From the NCBI GenBank assembly GCA_027922465.2, contig BQMF02000097.1, positions 1 through 64,000 on the forward strand: DNA of 64,000 nt, written 5' to 3'. The notes beneath the pieces were generated by a model that saw only the letters and a program-made list of their open reading frames with translations, had not been told where the DNA came from and ran no database searches. Each line of letters starts with the position of its first letter. Positions within the stretch are counted from its first letter, which is position 1. Below are positions 56,043 to 64,000 of this stretch, piece after piece. The translations under genes were made by a program, and so were the position numbers. Source of the stretch: Turritopsis dohrnii (taxonomy: Eukaryota > Cnidaria > Hydrozoa > Anthoathecata > Oceaniidae).

Positions 56043-57326
56043 ATTACTTATTATTCGAAAAAGTTCAATGCTTATCGAGTCGTTTCCTTGTGAACATGCA
56101 CGCGCATTAACGTAAGTAATAGATGTTCTCTATACACTTCAATAAGATTTATCTGCTTATTTCTTTCTTTTAGTACACATTAATGCTTGAAATCTATTTT
56201 TGTAAAGTTTCTTTGATTATTATTTTCATCAGAGCAATAGCTTGTAATTAACTCGCCTATAACAATAAATATCAACGTAGTAAATTAATTTCAACACGAT
56301 CTCTAACGTAGATGTTCTTCTTTATGATCAATATAGGAAGCATAAAAAACTTCTTTGCTCTCCTCCAATACATGGTATGTTAGGGATAAAACCATAAGCA
56401 ATCAATTTATTTGTACAACTTCATAACTTAGCACTCCCCCGTAGATGTTTAATTGCTAAACCAATTTTTTTGTTCAGAAAGGCGTGCGTAGGCATGCGCA
56501 GTACGAAAAAAACAACATAAAAATACGGGCGGCTGTCAAATATCATCAAACTTCTACGGTGTATGTCTTAATAAACGTCGCTTGTTGAGTCAAAGGTAAT
56601 GCTTTGTCGTAGTCATTCATATGTAAATGTTTTCACCGTATTAATGTAATGGCAACAACTCAAATGAACATCCACTTTCGCTGCACAGGACTATAATATA
56701 ACTGTTTCTGTCAAATGTAGCTACGAAGTAAATACTGTAACATATTCGGATTTCTTTGTTTGTTACAGATCCTGCTAGCTTTACGCCAGTGAATAGTAAT
56801 GTTCATATTGTTTTATTTGATTGCAGAGAGATTGATTGGAGTTTCTAAAGAATCCATGCAGAAAGTCTCTACAAAGTAGACACAGAAGCAGTGGTGAGTC
56901 AACGATACTGTTGGAAAGTTTTAATGTTTTAATATGTCATATTCGTTCATGATTCCACCCTGCTCCGCGGTCTCTGGAGCTTTTTGAGCTATAGCGCAAA
57001 ATGTTGCTGTATGGAAATCAGCCTTAAGGGGGGTATAGCCCCTCCAATAACTTTTAGAGGTTTTTTGAAAATGTTTTAACTAAAGTATAGCGAATCTTCT
57101 TGACCCTAATTAGTCAGCCTCTCCAAACAAAATTCTTGAAAAGAGGGTTTCATTTGCAGGGTTTCATTTGATGAATTCACCACTCAATTTGCACTCAACT
57201 CTTAATGAAAATAGACACCATTATTAAACCTTTCAAAGTTTTGACGAATATTATTTCAAAGAAATTTTAAAAATGTTACCTTTGAGTGAATTCTAAGAGT
57301 TTAAATTGATATTATATATATATATA
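56043..57326. other. Non-coding stretch
   Basis: No ORF of note and no RNA gene recognised. A (ta)n run abuts the Tigger element at 57310-57326 and may be its insertion target. Confidence 0.4.
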
Positions 57327-57564
57327 CAGTACTACCCCGTTAAAAAAAAAAAAACAAAAAAAACCTTGTCCCCCTTGGATTTTCCTGACTATTTCAAGCC
57401 GTTATGGTCCGCTTAAGTCGGAAACCGTTTAAGTCGGACTTTTCGTTAAGTCGGACTGTTTTCTTCGGTCCCTTCAGAGCAAAATAATTGTTTAAGTCGG
57501 ACTTTTTCGAATTTTGAACGTTCGAAATTGCATTGGGTGTTCAAAGTTAACCTTTATTTCAAAA

Positions 57565-60061
57565 ATGGCGTCAAAGCGTAAAAGAAATTCTCAAGGAAAT
57601 AGATAAGGGAAAGAAAGTCACCGCAGCTATTCAGGAATAAAATGTGCCGAAACAAACCTTGTATGGCTGGTTAAAGGACAAAAAGAAAATTTACGACGAG
57701 GTGGAATCTAGCCGTGTTGCGAACAACCGACAAAGACTCAGAAGTGCTACTTTCGAAGATTTAGATAAATCCTGTTACAAATTGTTCTTGAACGCTCGTC
57801 ATCAAAACATCCCTGTATCGTGGCTTATATTCAAAACTAAATCTTTGTATTTTGCCAAGGAATTGGGTGTGAAAACTTTCAGGCGTCGAATGGATGGATG
57901 GATAGGTGGAAGAAAAGATTCAATGTTTCATTTAAAGCGATTTCTGGTAAGTACTTTTCAATTATGCATATTTACATAGCTCTTGTTCTAATATATCAAC
58001 AAACTGACTTTGTCCTTTAAAGATAAGTTTACATGGTATTCTCATTCCCAAACCATCACCCAAATTAACAGCATTTTCGCTTGTAACAACAACTTTACAA
58101 CTCGTGTTCTCCATTTTGAGAAAGTAAAAAACCGTTTTACAGAAACGACCAGTCTTTTCCTTCGGTAGGTGTCCAATAGTGCCACTGTTATTTTTTATGG
58201 CCACAGCAAATTTGTCCTTCAGATTTGTTGGCTCCATTTCTGTGATTAGAACTTCTCTGCCTTTTGGCGACCAAATTTTTCGGTACTCATGGTAACCCAT
58301 TATGAATGACTCTATCTGATATTCTTTTTCTCTGATAATAGGAATGAGAATGTTGACGTTTTTTGCCAAATTTTCCATCTTATTTCTTCCGTCTATGCGT
58401 TTTCAAAAGTCGCATAAAGAGAAAAATTTTACGATGTTTAGTTTTTTTGCCACAGGGATTTGTTTATGAAAAACATTCGAATGAAACATTCGAATCTGTA
58501 AGGCTATGTTTACATTTTAGACGTCATAGCCCAAGTAAAAGGTTCTGTATAAAGAGTTACTTGGAGTGTTTTCTTTACAGGTGTAGGCAATGTTGTTACT
58601 GGAGAAATGACGGCCCCATGGAAAGAAACCTTACTACCCACAATTCTATCAAACTTTGAGCCCCGAGACATATTTAATGCTGATGAGTTTGGACTTTTTT
58701 ATGAAGCTTTTCCGAAGAAAACTCTTAACTTGAAAGGAGAAAAATGTTCCGGTGGAAAAAACAGCAAGATTCGACTAACTGGCCTTGCAACTGCAAATAT
58801 GATTGGAGAAAAGCTTCCAATGTTTGTCATTGGAAAGTCGCAAAAACCACGCTGTTTTAAACACATAAAAAGCCTTCCTTGTCGTTATCGTGCTCAGAGA
58901 AAGAGCTGGATGAATTCAGAGTTGTTTGGGGAATGGGTAAGAGAGTTAGACGAAAAATTCGAAAATGATGGTCGAAAGGTGGCCTTGATCATCGATAACT
59001 GTCCCGCCCATCCAGCAATTGAAAATCTCAAAGCAATTACTCTTTACTTTCTACCCCCGAATACAACGTCAGCATTACAACCTATGGACCAAGGGGTAAT
59101 TTGGTCATTGAAGTCAAAATACAGAACCCGCATAATACAGAAAGCGTTAGATTCAATTGACCAAGGAAAGCAAATCCCAAAACTTTCTATACTCGAAGCT
59201 ATGAAGGTTCTTGTTCCGTCCTGGGGAGAGGTTTGTGAGGAAACAATAGCTAACTGTTTCGCGAAATCAGGATTTTCAGAAACTGTTTGCAGTAAAGAAT
59301 CTGACGATCCTTTTTATCAGTTACGAGAAGCTTTAGAAAAGCTAAGCACACATGGCGAGGAATTTGTGCCTGCTGGTTTACAGTGTAAAGATGTAGTAGA
59401 TATCGACCGCGATTAGCGGGATTCGGAAAAATCATGTTTCGTTTACACGAAACTATTTTTCTATAGATTTGTGGGGAATTGTATACAACTTAGTAGAGTT
59501 GTTCGTGAATTTTTCCCTACAAAGTCATTAGAAACTTCACATCAACACTTGAAATGAGCGTGCAAAGTAAGGATGTTTCTTTTGATACAACAAAAGGCTT
59601 TAAATCTCTGAAGTACAGTTTTAGTAGAACAGTTTTAAAAAATTCTCACAAATAATTGATTTTTTTCGTGTAACAGGCTCGTCGAGTTTACAAATCTCCC
59701 TAATGTTCAAGCCACGGAAGGTTTGCTCACAGAGGAGGAGATTATAGAGGAAGTTCGAGGTGTCGTTGACGAAAAAAATCATAATGACGATGTTGAAATC
59801 ACAGAAAGAGATGAAGACATACCAATAAAACCTAGTAGTCAGGACGTTTTTCGAGCAATTGACACACTCATGGATTATTCCATATTTACAGATAGTGGTC
59901 AGATAGGTACATTAGCTGCCAAATTATCTTCGTTGGTGGAGAGTGAAAACATTATTAAAAAAAAGCAAAAGAAAATAACTGATTTTTTTTATCTTAACCA
60001 AAGGAAAGGTTTTATGCTAAGTTATATATATTGTGTTTCATTTCCTTTGTCAATTTTCTGA
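57565..60061 (+). pseudogene. Tigger/pogo transposase
   Basis: The N-terminal part (57565-57949) is a CENP-B/pogo helix-turn-helix (KEILKEIDKGKKVTAAIQ, a stop, then VPKQTLYGWLKDKKKIYDEV). It is followed by the second DNA-binding unit with LFLNARHQNIPVSWLIFKTK and FRRRMDGWIGGRKDS. A donor-like ctg|gtaagtac (57949) and an acceptor tgttttctttacag (58580) frame the intron. The phase fits only if a later gtactt donor is used, so splicing is uncertain. The catalytic part (58607-59416) has D1 in DIFNADEFGLFYEA, D2 in ALIIDNCPAHPA and D3 in SALQPMDQGVIWSLKSKYR, all kept. The C-terminal piece (59695-60061) has GLLTEEEIIEEV and an acidic tail. The frameshift and stop near the start mean this copy is dead. 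Confidence 0.85.
57962..58378 (-). CDS. HIRAN-like domain ORF, antisense inside the Tigger intron
   Basis: An intact 138-codon frame from an ATG at 58378. The core reads FIMGYHEYRKIWSPKGREVL, then EPTNLKDKFAVAIKN, GTIGHLPKEKTGRFC and GLGMRIPCKLIFKGQ. This order (Y-x-x-x-W-x-P, E-P-x-N-x-x-D-x-x-A-V-A-V, G-H-L-P, a hydrophobic helix, then I-P-C-x-L-x-F) is that of HIRAN-like domains in many uncharacterised animal proteins. HIRAN domains bind DNA ends in HLTF/Rad5 helicases. The gene lies wholly within the intron-like segment of the transposase and on the opposite strand, with no helicase attached. It could be a cargo gene of this Tigger lineage or an unrelated insertion. Confidence 0.75.
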   Translation of the reverse strand: MENLAKNVNILIPIIREKEYQIESFIMGYHEYRKIWSPKGREVLITEMEPTNLKDKFAVAIKNNSGTIGHLPKEKTGRFCKTVFYFLKMENTSCKVVVTSENAVNLGDGLGMRIPCKLIFKGQSQFVDILEQELCKYA

Positions 60062-60189
60062 ATATTCCCGATAAGTCAGACTAAATAAGCGGAGTCTGAC
60101 TTATGACGAAGTTCGGATAGGTCAGACTCCCGTTAAGTCAGACAGATTTTTTCGGTCCCCTGAGAGTCCGACTTAACGGGGTAGTACTG

Positions 60190-60711
60190 TATTTATAGGT
60201 AGGATCTTGAGTAAGCTGGTGACCCTGCGCTATTCAGACGGATAAAATACATTGACGAAGTTATCTATGATTGAAAGGAGTTCACGTTATGTTGTCTTGG
60301 TTTCTATGTAATCTCATATTTCTAACTTTGCAATAAATAGAATATTCATTTCACAATAGATTACTTGTATGCGAGAAAAGTTTCTTTGCACAACAGAAAT
60401 AGGAATAAAAATTTCTGTTCAAATTCAATGATTAAATCACCTACTAAATCGCCTTGTTGCATTTATCTTAAAGGGAAAGTGAACTTTGAAAATCAAAAGT
60501 TATTTCTTTTTACAACTTCGAAGAATTTAAAAAATGAGGAAAGTCGGTTTTTGAATTTTCAAAAAGAAAAATTCTTTTTTCATTCCGGGGTATTGCTAAT
60601 TAAAGTTTTTCCCCAAAACTGGAACTCCATGACAATGCGTATCACTCAGGTATTGCTGACATGCAACGTGCAGACACTTCCTTCTATAAGATTAGGACTA
60701 TTGGCCACACG
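60190..60711. other. Unassigned stretch
   Basis: A 119-codon ORF at 60365-60724 (+) is open but has no recognised domain. In another frame HSGIADMQRADTSFYKIRTI can be read near 60645-60705, which may be a fragment of a mobile-element protein. Not supported as a gene. Confidence 0.3.
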
Positions 60712-61175
60712 ACAGAGCTCTTGATGTAGGCTTCCACAATCTGAGCTGGTCTGGCTCTTTCCACAACGGAAAAAGTTTATCTTAAATCACCACCTAAAAG
60801 AACAACTTTACCAGCAAAAGCCATGTTACTGTTACAGATACCTCTGAACATTCTATCAATACCATGAAGTGCATGTTTAGCAACGATACTTGCCTCATCA
60901 AATGTTACAATATGCTGGCTGTGTAATAAGTTGGTGTGTGTACTATTGGGCTCGACATTACACGTTGAGTTGCCTAATACAGGGACGGGTAATTTAACAA
61001 AATGGACTGTCGTACCATTCTGTAACCGTGTTCCGCACACGTAATTACTGATAGAGTTCTTCCAATAACCTTGCAAATGATCTAATTGTACGTAAAAGTT
61101 TTACCTGTTCCACCAGGTCCACCCAGGAAGAAAATATTAGCATTATCATTGTTGTTTGTTGCTATTTCACTTAGA
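60712..61175 (-). pseudogene. Helitron/PIF1-like helicase fragment
   Basis: On the minus strand: ANIFFLGGPGGTGKTFTYN (Walker A), a stop and frameshift, GTTVHFVKLPVPVLGNSTCN, HIVTFDEASIVAKHALHGID (Walker B), AGKVVLLGGDLR, a stop, then VVERARPAQIVEAYIKS. These are the first motifs of the PIF1-type helicase used by Helitrons. The Helentron at position 1 shows only the last motifs and lies on the other strand, so these are two separate copies. Stops and shifts show decay. Confidence 0.82.
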
Positions 61176-61270
61176 AATAGTTTAACTAGCTAACTTTAAC
61201 TAGCTAAACAGACAACATAAATAAAAAAAGAAACACAACTTTCCTTTGTTGTCTTAAGGCAAACAAAATG

Positions 61271-61533
61271 ATCGCTTTTTTCTCAAATTTCTTGTCGTCG
61301 ATGGAAGAACCAAAGCAGGGAAAGTTGTTCAGCTTGCGTTGTGTCACCCCCAAAGAGTACCCATGTTAACGGATCAAAATATTGCATCAAAGCTCAAATC
61401 TACCATTTTGACTGACAAAAAGACAAAAAGACAAACAGAGAATTGGTATGTCATTCCCAAAGTGTTCGCGAATAATAAAACTAAGGAATTGGCATCGGAA
61501 AGTACTACCATTTTTAAGAGCGAGAAATTCTGA
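61271..61533 (+). CDS. Unidentified short coding segment
   Basis: The frame from about 61271 reads FLVVDGRTKAGKVVQLALCH, PQRVPMLTDQNIASKLKSTI and ENWYVIPKVFANNKTKELAS, with a stop at 61531-61533. Its composition is protein-like (balanced, charged, not low-complexity) and better than the surrounding chance ORFs. I do not recognise the family. It lies between the helicase fragment and the Gypsy element and could be an exon or a repeat-borne ORF. Confidence 0.3.
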
Positions 61534-61617
61534 AAGCGCTATAGAAACCCTTGTAGAGACTATGCGTTTAATGACATTACGTTGTGTTTGTATTCTTTCG
61601 TTTAGATAACCACATTC

Positions 61618-61632
61618 TTTTAGTATATAAAT
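61618..61632 (+). promoter_or_regulatory. Possible TATA box of the Gypsy 5' LTR
   Basis: tagtatataaatatt lies 110 bases before the Gag-Pol ATG, in the zone where the 5' LTR is expected. The LTR limits could not be set because the 3' LTR is outside the window. Confidence 0.35.
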
Positions 61633-61740
61633 ATTACAACTAATAAGAACGACATTTGTTTATGTGGTTATCTTCTTGTCTACACAGTTATCATTATACT
61701 TGTGGTTATATCAATCCTGGTGACCAAGAGTATTTTGAAG

Positions 61741-64000
61741 ATGCCAGTTATTCATTGCCCAATTGATGGTTGCCCTTTTGCAACCGATGATGTCGATCCG
61801 GCTGTTGCCGCTGCCCTACTAATGGTCCATAATAATGTGCACACTGGGGCTGCCACCTCAAAGCAAAGAGCCCCCAAAATTGATCGACCTGTCATCTCTG
61901 GAGGATCCTCGGAAGAGGCGTGGAATGCCTTCTATGCTCGATGGCAAATTTTCAAGCAAGGCACGGCCCTTGCCACAACAGAAATCACCCAACAACTCTT
62001 TGGATGTTGTGACGAGACACTGGGAAATGACATCCTGCGGGGAAGTAGTATTGACATAGCTACAACATCAGAAGCCACCTTGCTCGCTCTGATCAAAAAA
62101 CTCGCCGTTATACCTGTTGCGGTCAGTGTTCGAAGAGCTGACCTACTCTCTTTGAAGCAACGTGATGGCAAGAATGCTCGTTCATTCTACTCCAGGATAA
62201 AAGGGAAGGCGGCAACCTGTGCATATGCAGTTCAATGTTCGAATCATACATGTACTCAAAGAGTTGACTTTACTGACGTGATTGTCAAGGATGTCATGAT
62301 CGCTGGCATAGCTGACGATGAAGTTAAGCAAGAAGTTCTGGGTTGGCACGAGTTGGATGATCGGTCCACCGAGGACACGGTCACCTACTTTGAATCTAAA
62401 GAGATGGCCAGAGATGCGCTAACCAAGCATTCTAGTACCACTACAGCAATCTCATCATATCATAAACAGCAACAATCAAGTAAGCATGTATCTGATCCCC
62501 CTTTTCCCAAGACGACATGCCGGGAATGCCAGACAGAGATGAATAAGATGTCCTGGAGTAGGAGAGAGAAGAGATATGTGGAACGTAGTCTTTGTCTACC
62601 GTGCTGGGTCAGACTAAACAAATCAAGTGGTAAGCTAGATAAGAAGAGACAACACCCCCAGTCAAGACCATCTAGCAACGCTGAAAATGGTGCAATCGCC
62701 ATCGGCAGCATTGAAAAGATGGCTCTACCAAGTCACCTTTCATTTAATAACAGAGATGGTTGGTGCAAGAAGGACTCCATGAGTCATCCAACATTGAAGT
62801 TGAACGTTGAGGTTTTGCCTGAGGATTACATCAGGATAAACAGACGACCACCATCAATCAAGGCATTCACCATTACTGCTGTCTCTGACACCGGTGCCCA
62901 GTCATGTTTGTGGGGTCTACAGGACTTCCTTCGCTGTGGTTTCTCAAAGGATGACCTGGTTCCTGTTAATCACACGATTTATGCAGCCAATCGAGAGAAA
63001 ATCCCAGTAGAAGGAGCGATCTTCCTCCGTTTGAGTGGACAGTCTGCAGCCGGAGCTTTACGAACAGCAGCTGTTATGGTCTACGTCAGTCACTGTACCA
63101 ACAGATTCTACCTATCCCGAGAGGCCCTTATTCAACTTGACGTCATATCGATGGACTTTCCACGTGTCGGTGCAGCTACTGAAACGGCTGCAGTTGATGC
63201 TGTCAAATATGCTCCATGTGGTTGCTCAGAACGAACAAAACCACCCTCACGTCCAAATACATTGCCTTTCGCGTGTTCACCAGAGAACAGCAGTAGAATG
63301 AAAGAATGGATTATGGAAAGGTTTTCGTCGTCAACGTTCAATCAATGCACACACCAACCTCTACCAGGAATGACTGGTCCAGCCATATCTCTTCATGTTG
63401 ACCCTAATGCTACCCCCTCAGCGGTCCACACGCCAATTCCAGTACCACTTCACTGGCAAGATTCTGTTAAAGAACAGCTTGAAAACGACGTTCACTTGAG
63501 AGTGTTGGAGAAGGTACCAATTGGAGAGCCCTCTGAATGGTGTCACCGTATGGTACTTGCACGGAAAGCAGATGGCACCCCGAGACGTACAGTCGACCTT
63601 TCCCCTCTTAACACACATTGCCTCCGGAAGACTCATCATGTGAAACCACCATTCCAACAAGCGAAGACTATCCCACCACAAACCTGGAAATCCGTCACAG
63701 ACGCGTGGAACGGCTTTCACTCTGTACCTATCAGACCAGAAGACCGTCACTTCACCACTTTCATCACGCCATGGGGTAGGTACAGGTATCGAATGGCACC
63801 TCAAGGCTTCCTCGCCAGTGGCGATGGTTATGCCCGACGCTTCGATGAGATCATCACAGATGTTGAACGTAAGACTAAATGTGTTGATGATACACTACTG
63901 TGGGACAGGGATATCAAGGAGCATTGGTGGAGAATGCTAGATTTTCTGGAGCTACTTGGTAATAACGGTGTCATCCTTAACAAGAAAAAATTCCAGTTTT
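61741..64000 (+). CDS. Ty3/Gypsy-type Gag-Pol polyprotein, partial
   Basis: One frame is open from the ATG at 61741 to the end of the window (753 codons) without a stop. It begins with a small C2H2-like motif (CPIDGC ... HNNVH, residues 6-35) and then a Gag-like helical region (EEAWNAFYARWQIFKQGTA, LKQRDGKNARSFYSRIKGKA). A Cys-rich stretch follows (CRECQTEMNK ... CLPCW, about 260-285). The aspartic protease has its active site in AVSDTGAQSCLW (about 380). The reverse transcriptase then shows EWCHRMVLARKADGTPRRTV, DLSPLN, ITPWGRYRYRMAPQGF and the catalytic CVDDTLL. The RNase H and integrase should follow beyond 64000. The frame is intact and clearly richer in G and C than its surroundings, pointing to a recent insertion. 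Confidence 0.9.
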   Translation, partial: MPVIHCPIDGCPFATDDVDPAVAAALLMVHNNVHTGAATSKQRAPKIDRPVISGGSSEEAWNAFYARWQIFKQGTALATTEITQQLFGCCDETLGNDILRGSSIDIATTSEATLLALIKKLAVIPVAVSVRRADLLSLKQRDGKNARSFYSRIKGKAATCAYAVQCSNHTCTQRVDFTDVIVKDVMIAGIADDEVKQEVLGWHELDDRSTEDTVTYFESKEMARDALTKHSSTTTAISSYHKQQQSSKHVSDPPFPKTTCRECQTEMNKMSWSRREKRYVERSLCLPCWVRLNKSSGKLDKKRQHPQSRPSSNAENGAIAIGSIEKMALPSHLSFNNRDGWCKKDSMSHPTLKLNVEVLPEDYIRINRRPPSIKAFTITAVSDTGAQSCLWGLQDFLRCGFSKDDLVPVNHTIYAANREKIPVEGAIFLRLSGQSAAGALRTAAVMVYVSHCTNRFYLSREALIQLDVISMDFPRVGAATETAAVDAVKYAPCGCSERTKPPSRPNTLPFACSPENSSRMKEWIMERFSSSTFNQCTHQPLPGMTGPAISLHVDPNATPSAVHTPIPVPLHWQDSVKEQLENDVHLRVLEKVPIGEPSEWCHRMVLARKADGTPRRTVDLSPLNTHCLRKTHHVKPPFQQAKTIPPQTWKSVTDAWNGFHSVPIRPEDRHFTTFITPWGRYRYRMAPQGFLASGDGYARRFDEIITDVERKTKCVDDTLLWDRDIKEHWWRMLDFLELLGNNGVILNKKKFQF

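Larger units (their letters stand above)
57327..60189 (+). mobile_element. Tigger/pogo element with a nested antisense HIRAN-like ORF
   Basis: Inverted ends cagtactaccccgtta at 57327 and, reversed, ending at 60189, are flanked by TA on both sides (57325-57326, 60190-60191). Subterminal gttaagtcggact/gtttaagtcggac repeats occur at both ends. Inside, a pogo-family transposase is split by an intron-like segment (about 57950-58580), and a second interruption lies before the C-terminal exon (about 59400-59690). The TA target and D-D-D catalytic pattern confirm the family. Confidence 0.88.

Noticed and set aside
61540..61740. 5' LTR and primer-binding site of the Gypsy element
   Set aside because: A TATA-like box is present but without the 3' LTR the borders cannot be set.

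Overview
The window is AT-rich, intron-containing animal DNA, most likely from a cnidarian. This rests on a PAN/EGF/fibrinogen-domain gene, a rhodopsin-like GPCR, TTAGGG-type telomeric repeats, and a repeat set (Helentron, DIRS, 2A-bearing LINE, Tigger/pogo, Harbinger, Mutator-like, Ty3/Gypsy) typical of such genomes. No species can be named from the sequence alone. Most of the coding DNA belongs to mobile elements. The recognisable host genes are a fibrinogen-related gene on the minus strand (about 10.35-15.9 kb) and a GPCR (26.1-26.9 kb).

Layout. 0-0.94 kb: 3' end of a Helentron-type helicase-endonuclease gene. 3.6-5.7 kb: tRNA-derived SINE, 27-bp minisatellite, decayed fibrinogen exon. 5.9-7.2 kb: decayed Mutator-like transposase. 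10.35-15.9 kb: exons for fibrinogen C domain, EGF and PAN-like domains, interrupted by a LINE (13.06-14.78 kb). 18.5-20.9 kb: an element with GACGTC-rich inverted ends and four 266-bp repeats. 21.66-23.34 kb: six tRNA-like genes at an exact 301-bp period, the whole array flanked by an 11-bp direct repeat. 26 kb: GPCR. 27.6-30.2 kb: satellites and foldback MITEs. 30.2-37.7 kb: no recognised genes. 37.7-38.5 kb: Harbinger-derived MITE.

38.6-53 kb is one DIRS retrotransposon (minus strand) broken by nested insertions that can be unpicked by their target duplications. A 4.84-kb inverted-repeat element carrying a HECT ubiquitin-ligase gene and a DDE-integrase gene (39296-44137) sits in the tyrosine recombinase gene. 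The HECT gene is itself split by a SINE. A 722-bp satellite-bearing element (44278-44999) sits in the same recombinase gene. A 4.4-kb LINE with a 2A-like motif (47125-51547) sits in the reverse transcriptase and is itself split by a TA-flanked MITE (49573-50469). A 42-bp insert with a 13-bp duplication (52736-52777) breaks Gag.

57.3-60.2 kb: a Tigger/pogo element whose transposase is interrupted by an intron-like segment containing an antisense HIRAN-like ORF. 60.7-61.2 kb: antisense Helitron/PIF1 helicase fragment. 61.74-64 kb: an open Ty3/Gypsy Gag-Pol reading frame that runs off the window.

The best candidate for an undescribed system is the HECT + integrase element. It has inverted ends, a 4-bp duplication, two convergent genes, and the same short zinc ribbon at the start of both proteins. 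Close behind are the transposed tRNA array and the HIRAN ORF inside Tigger.
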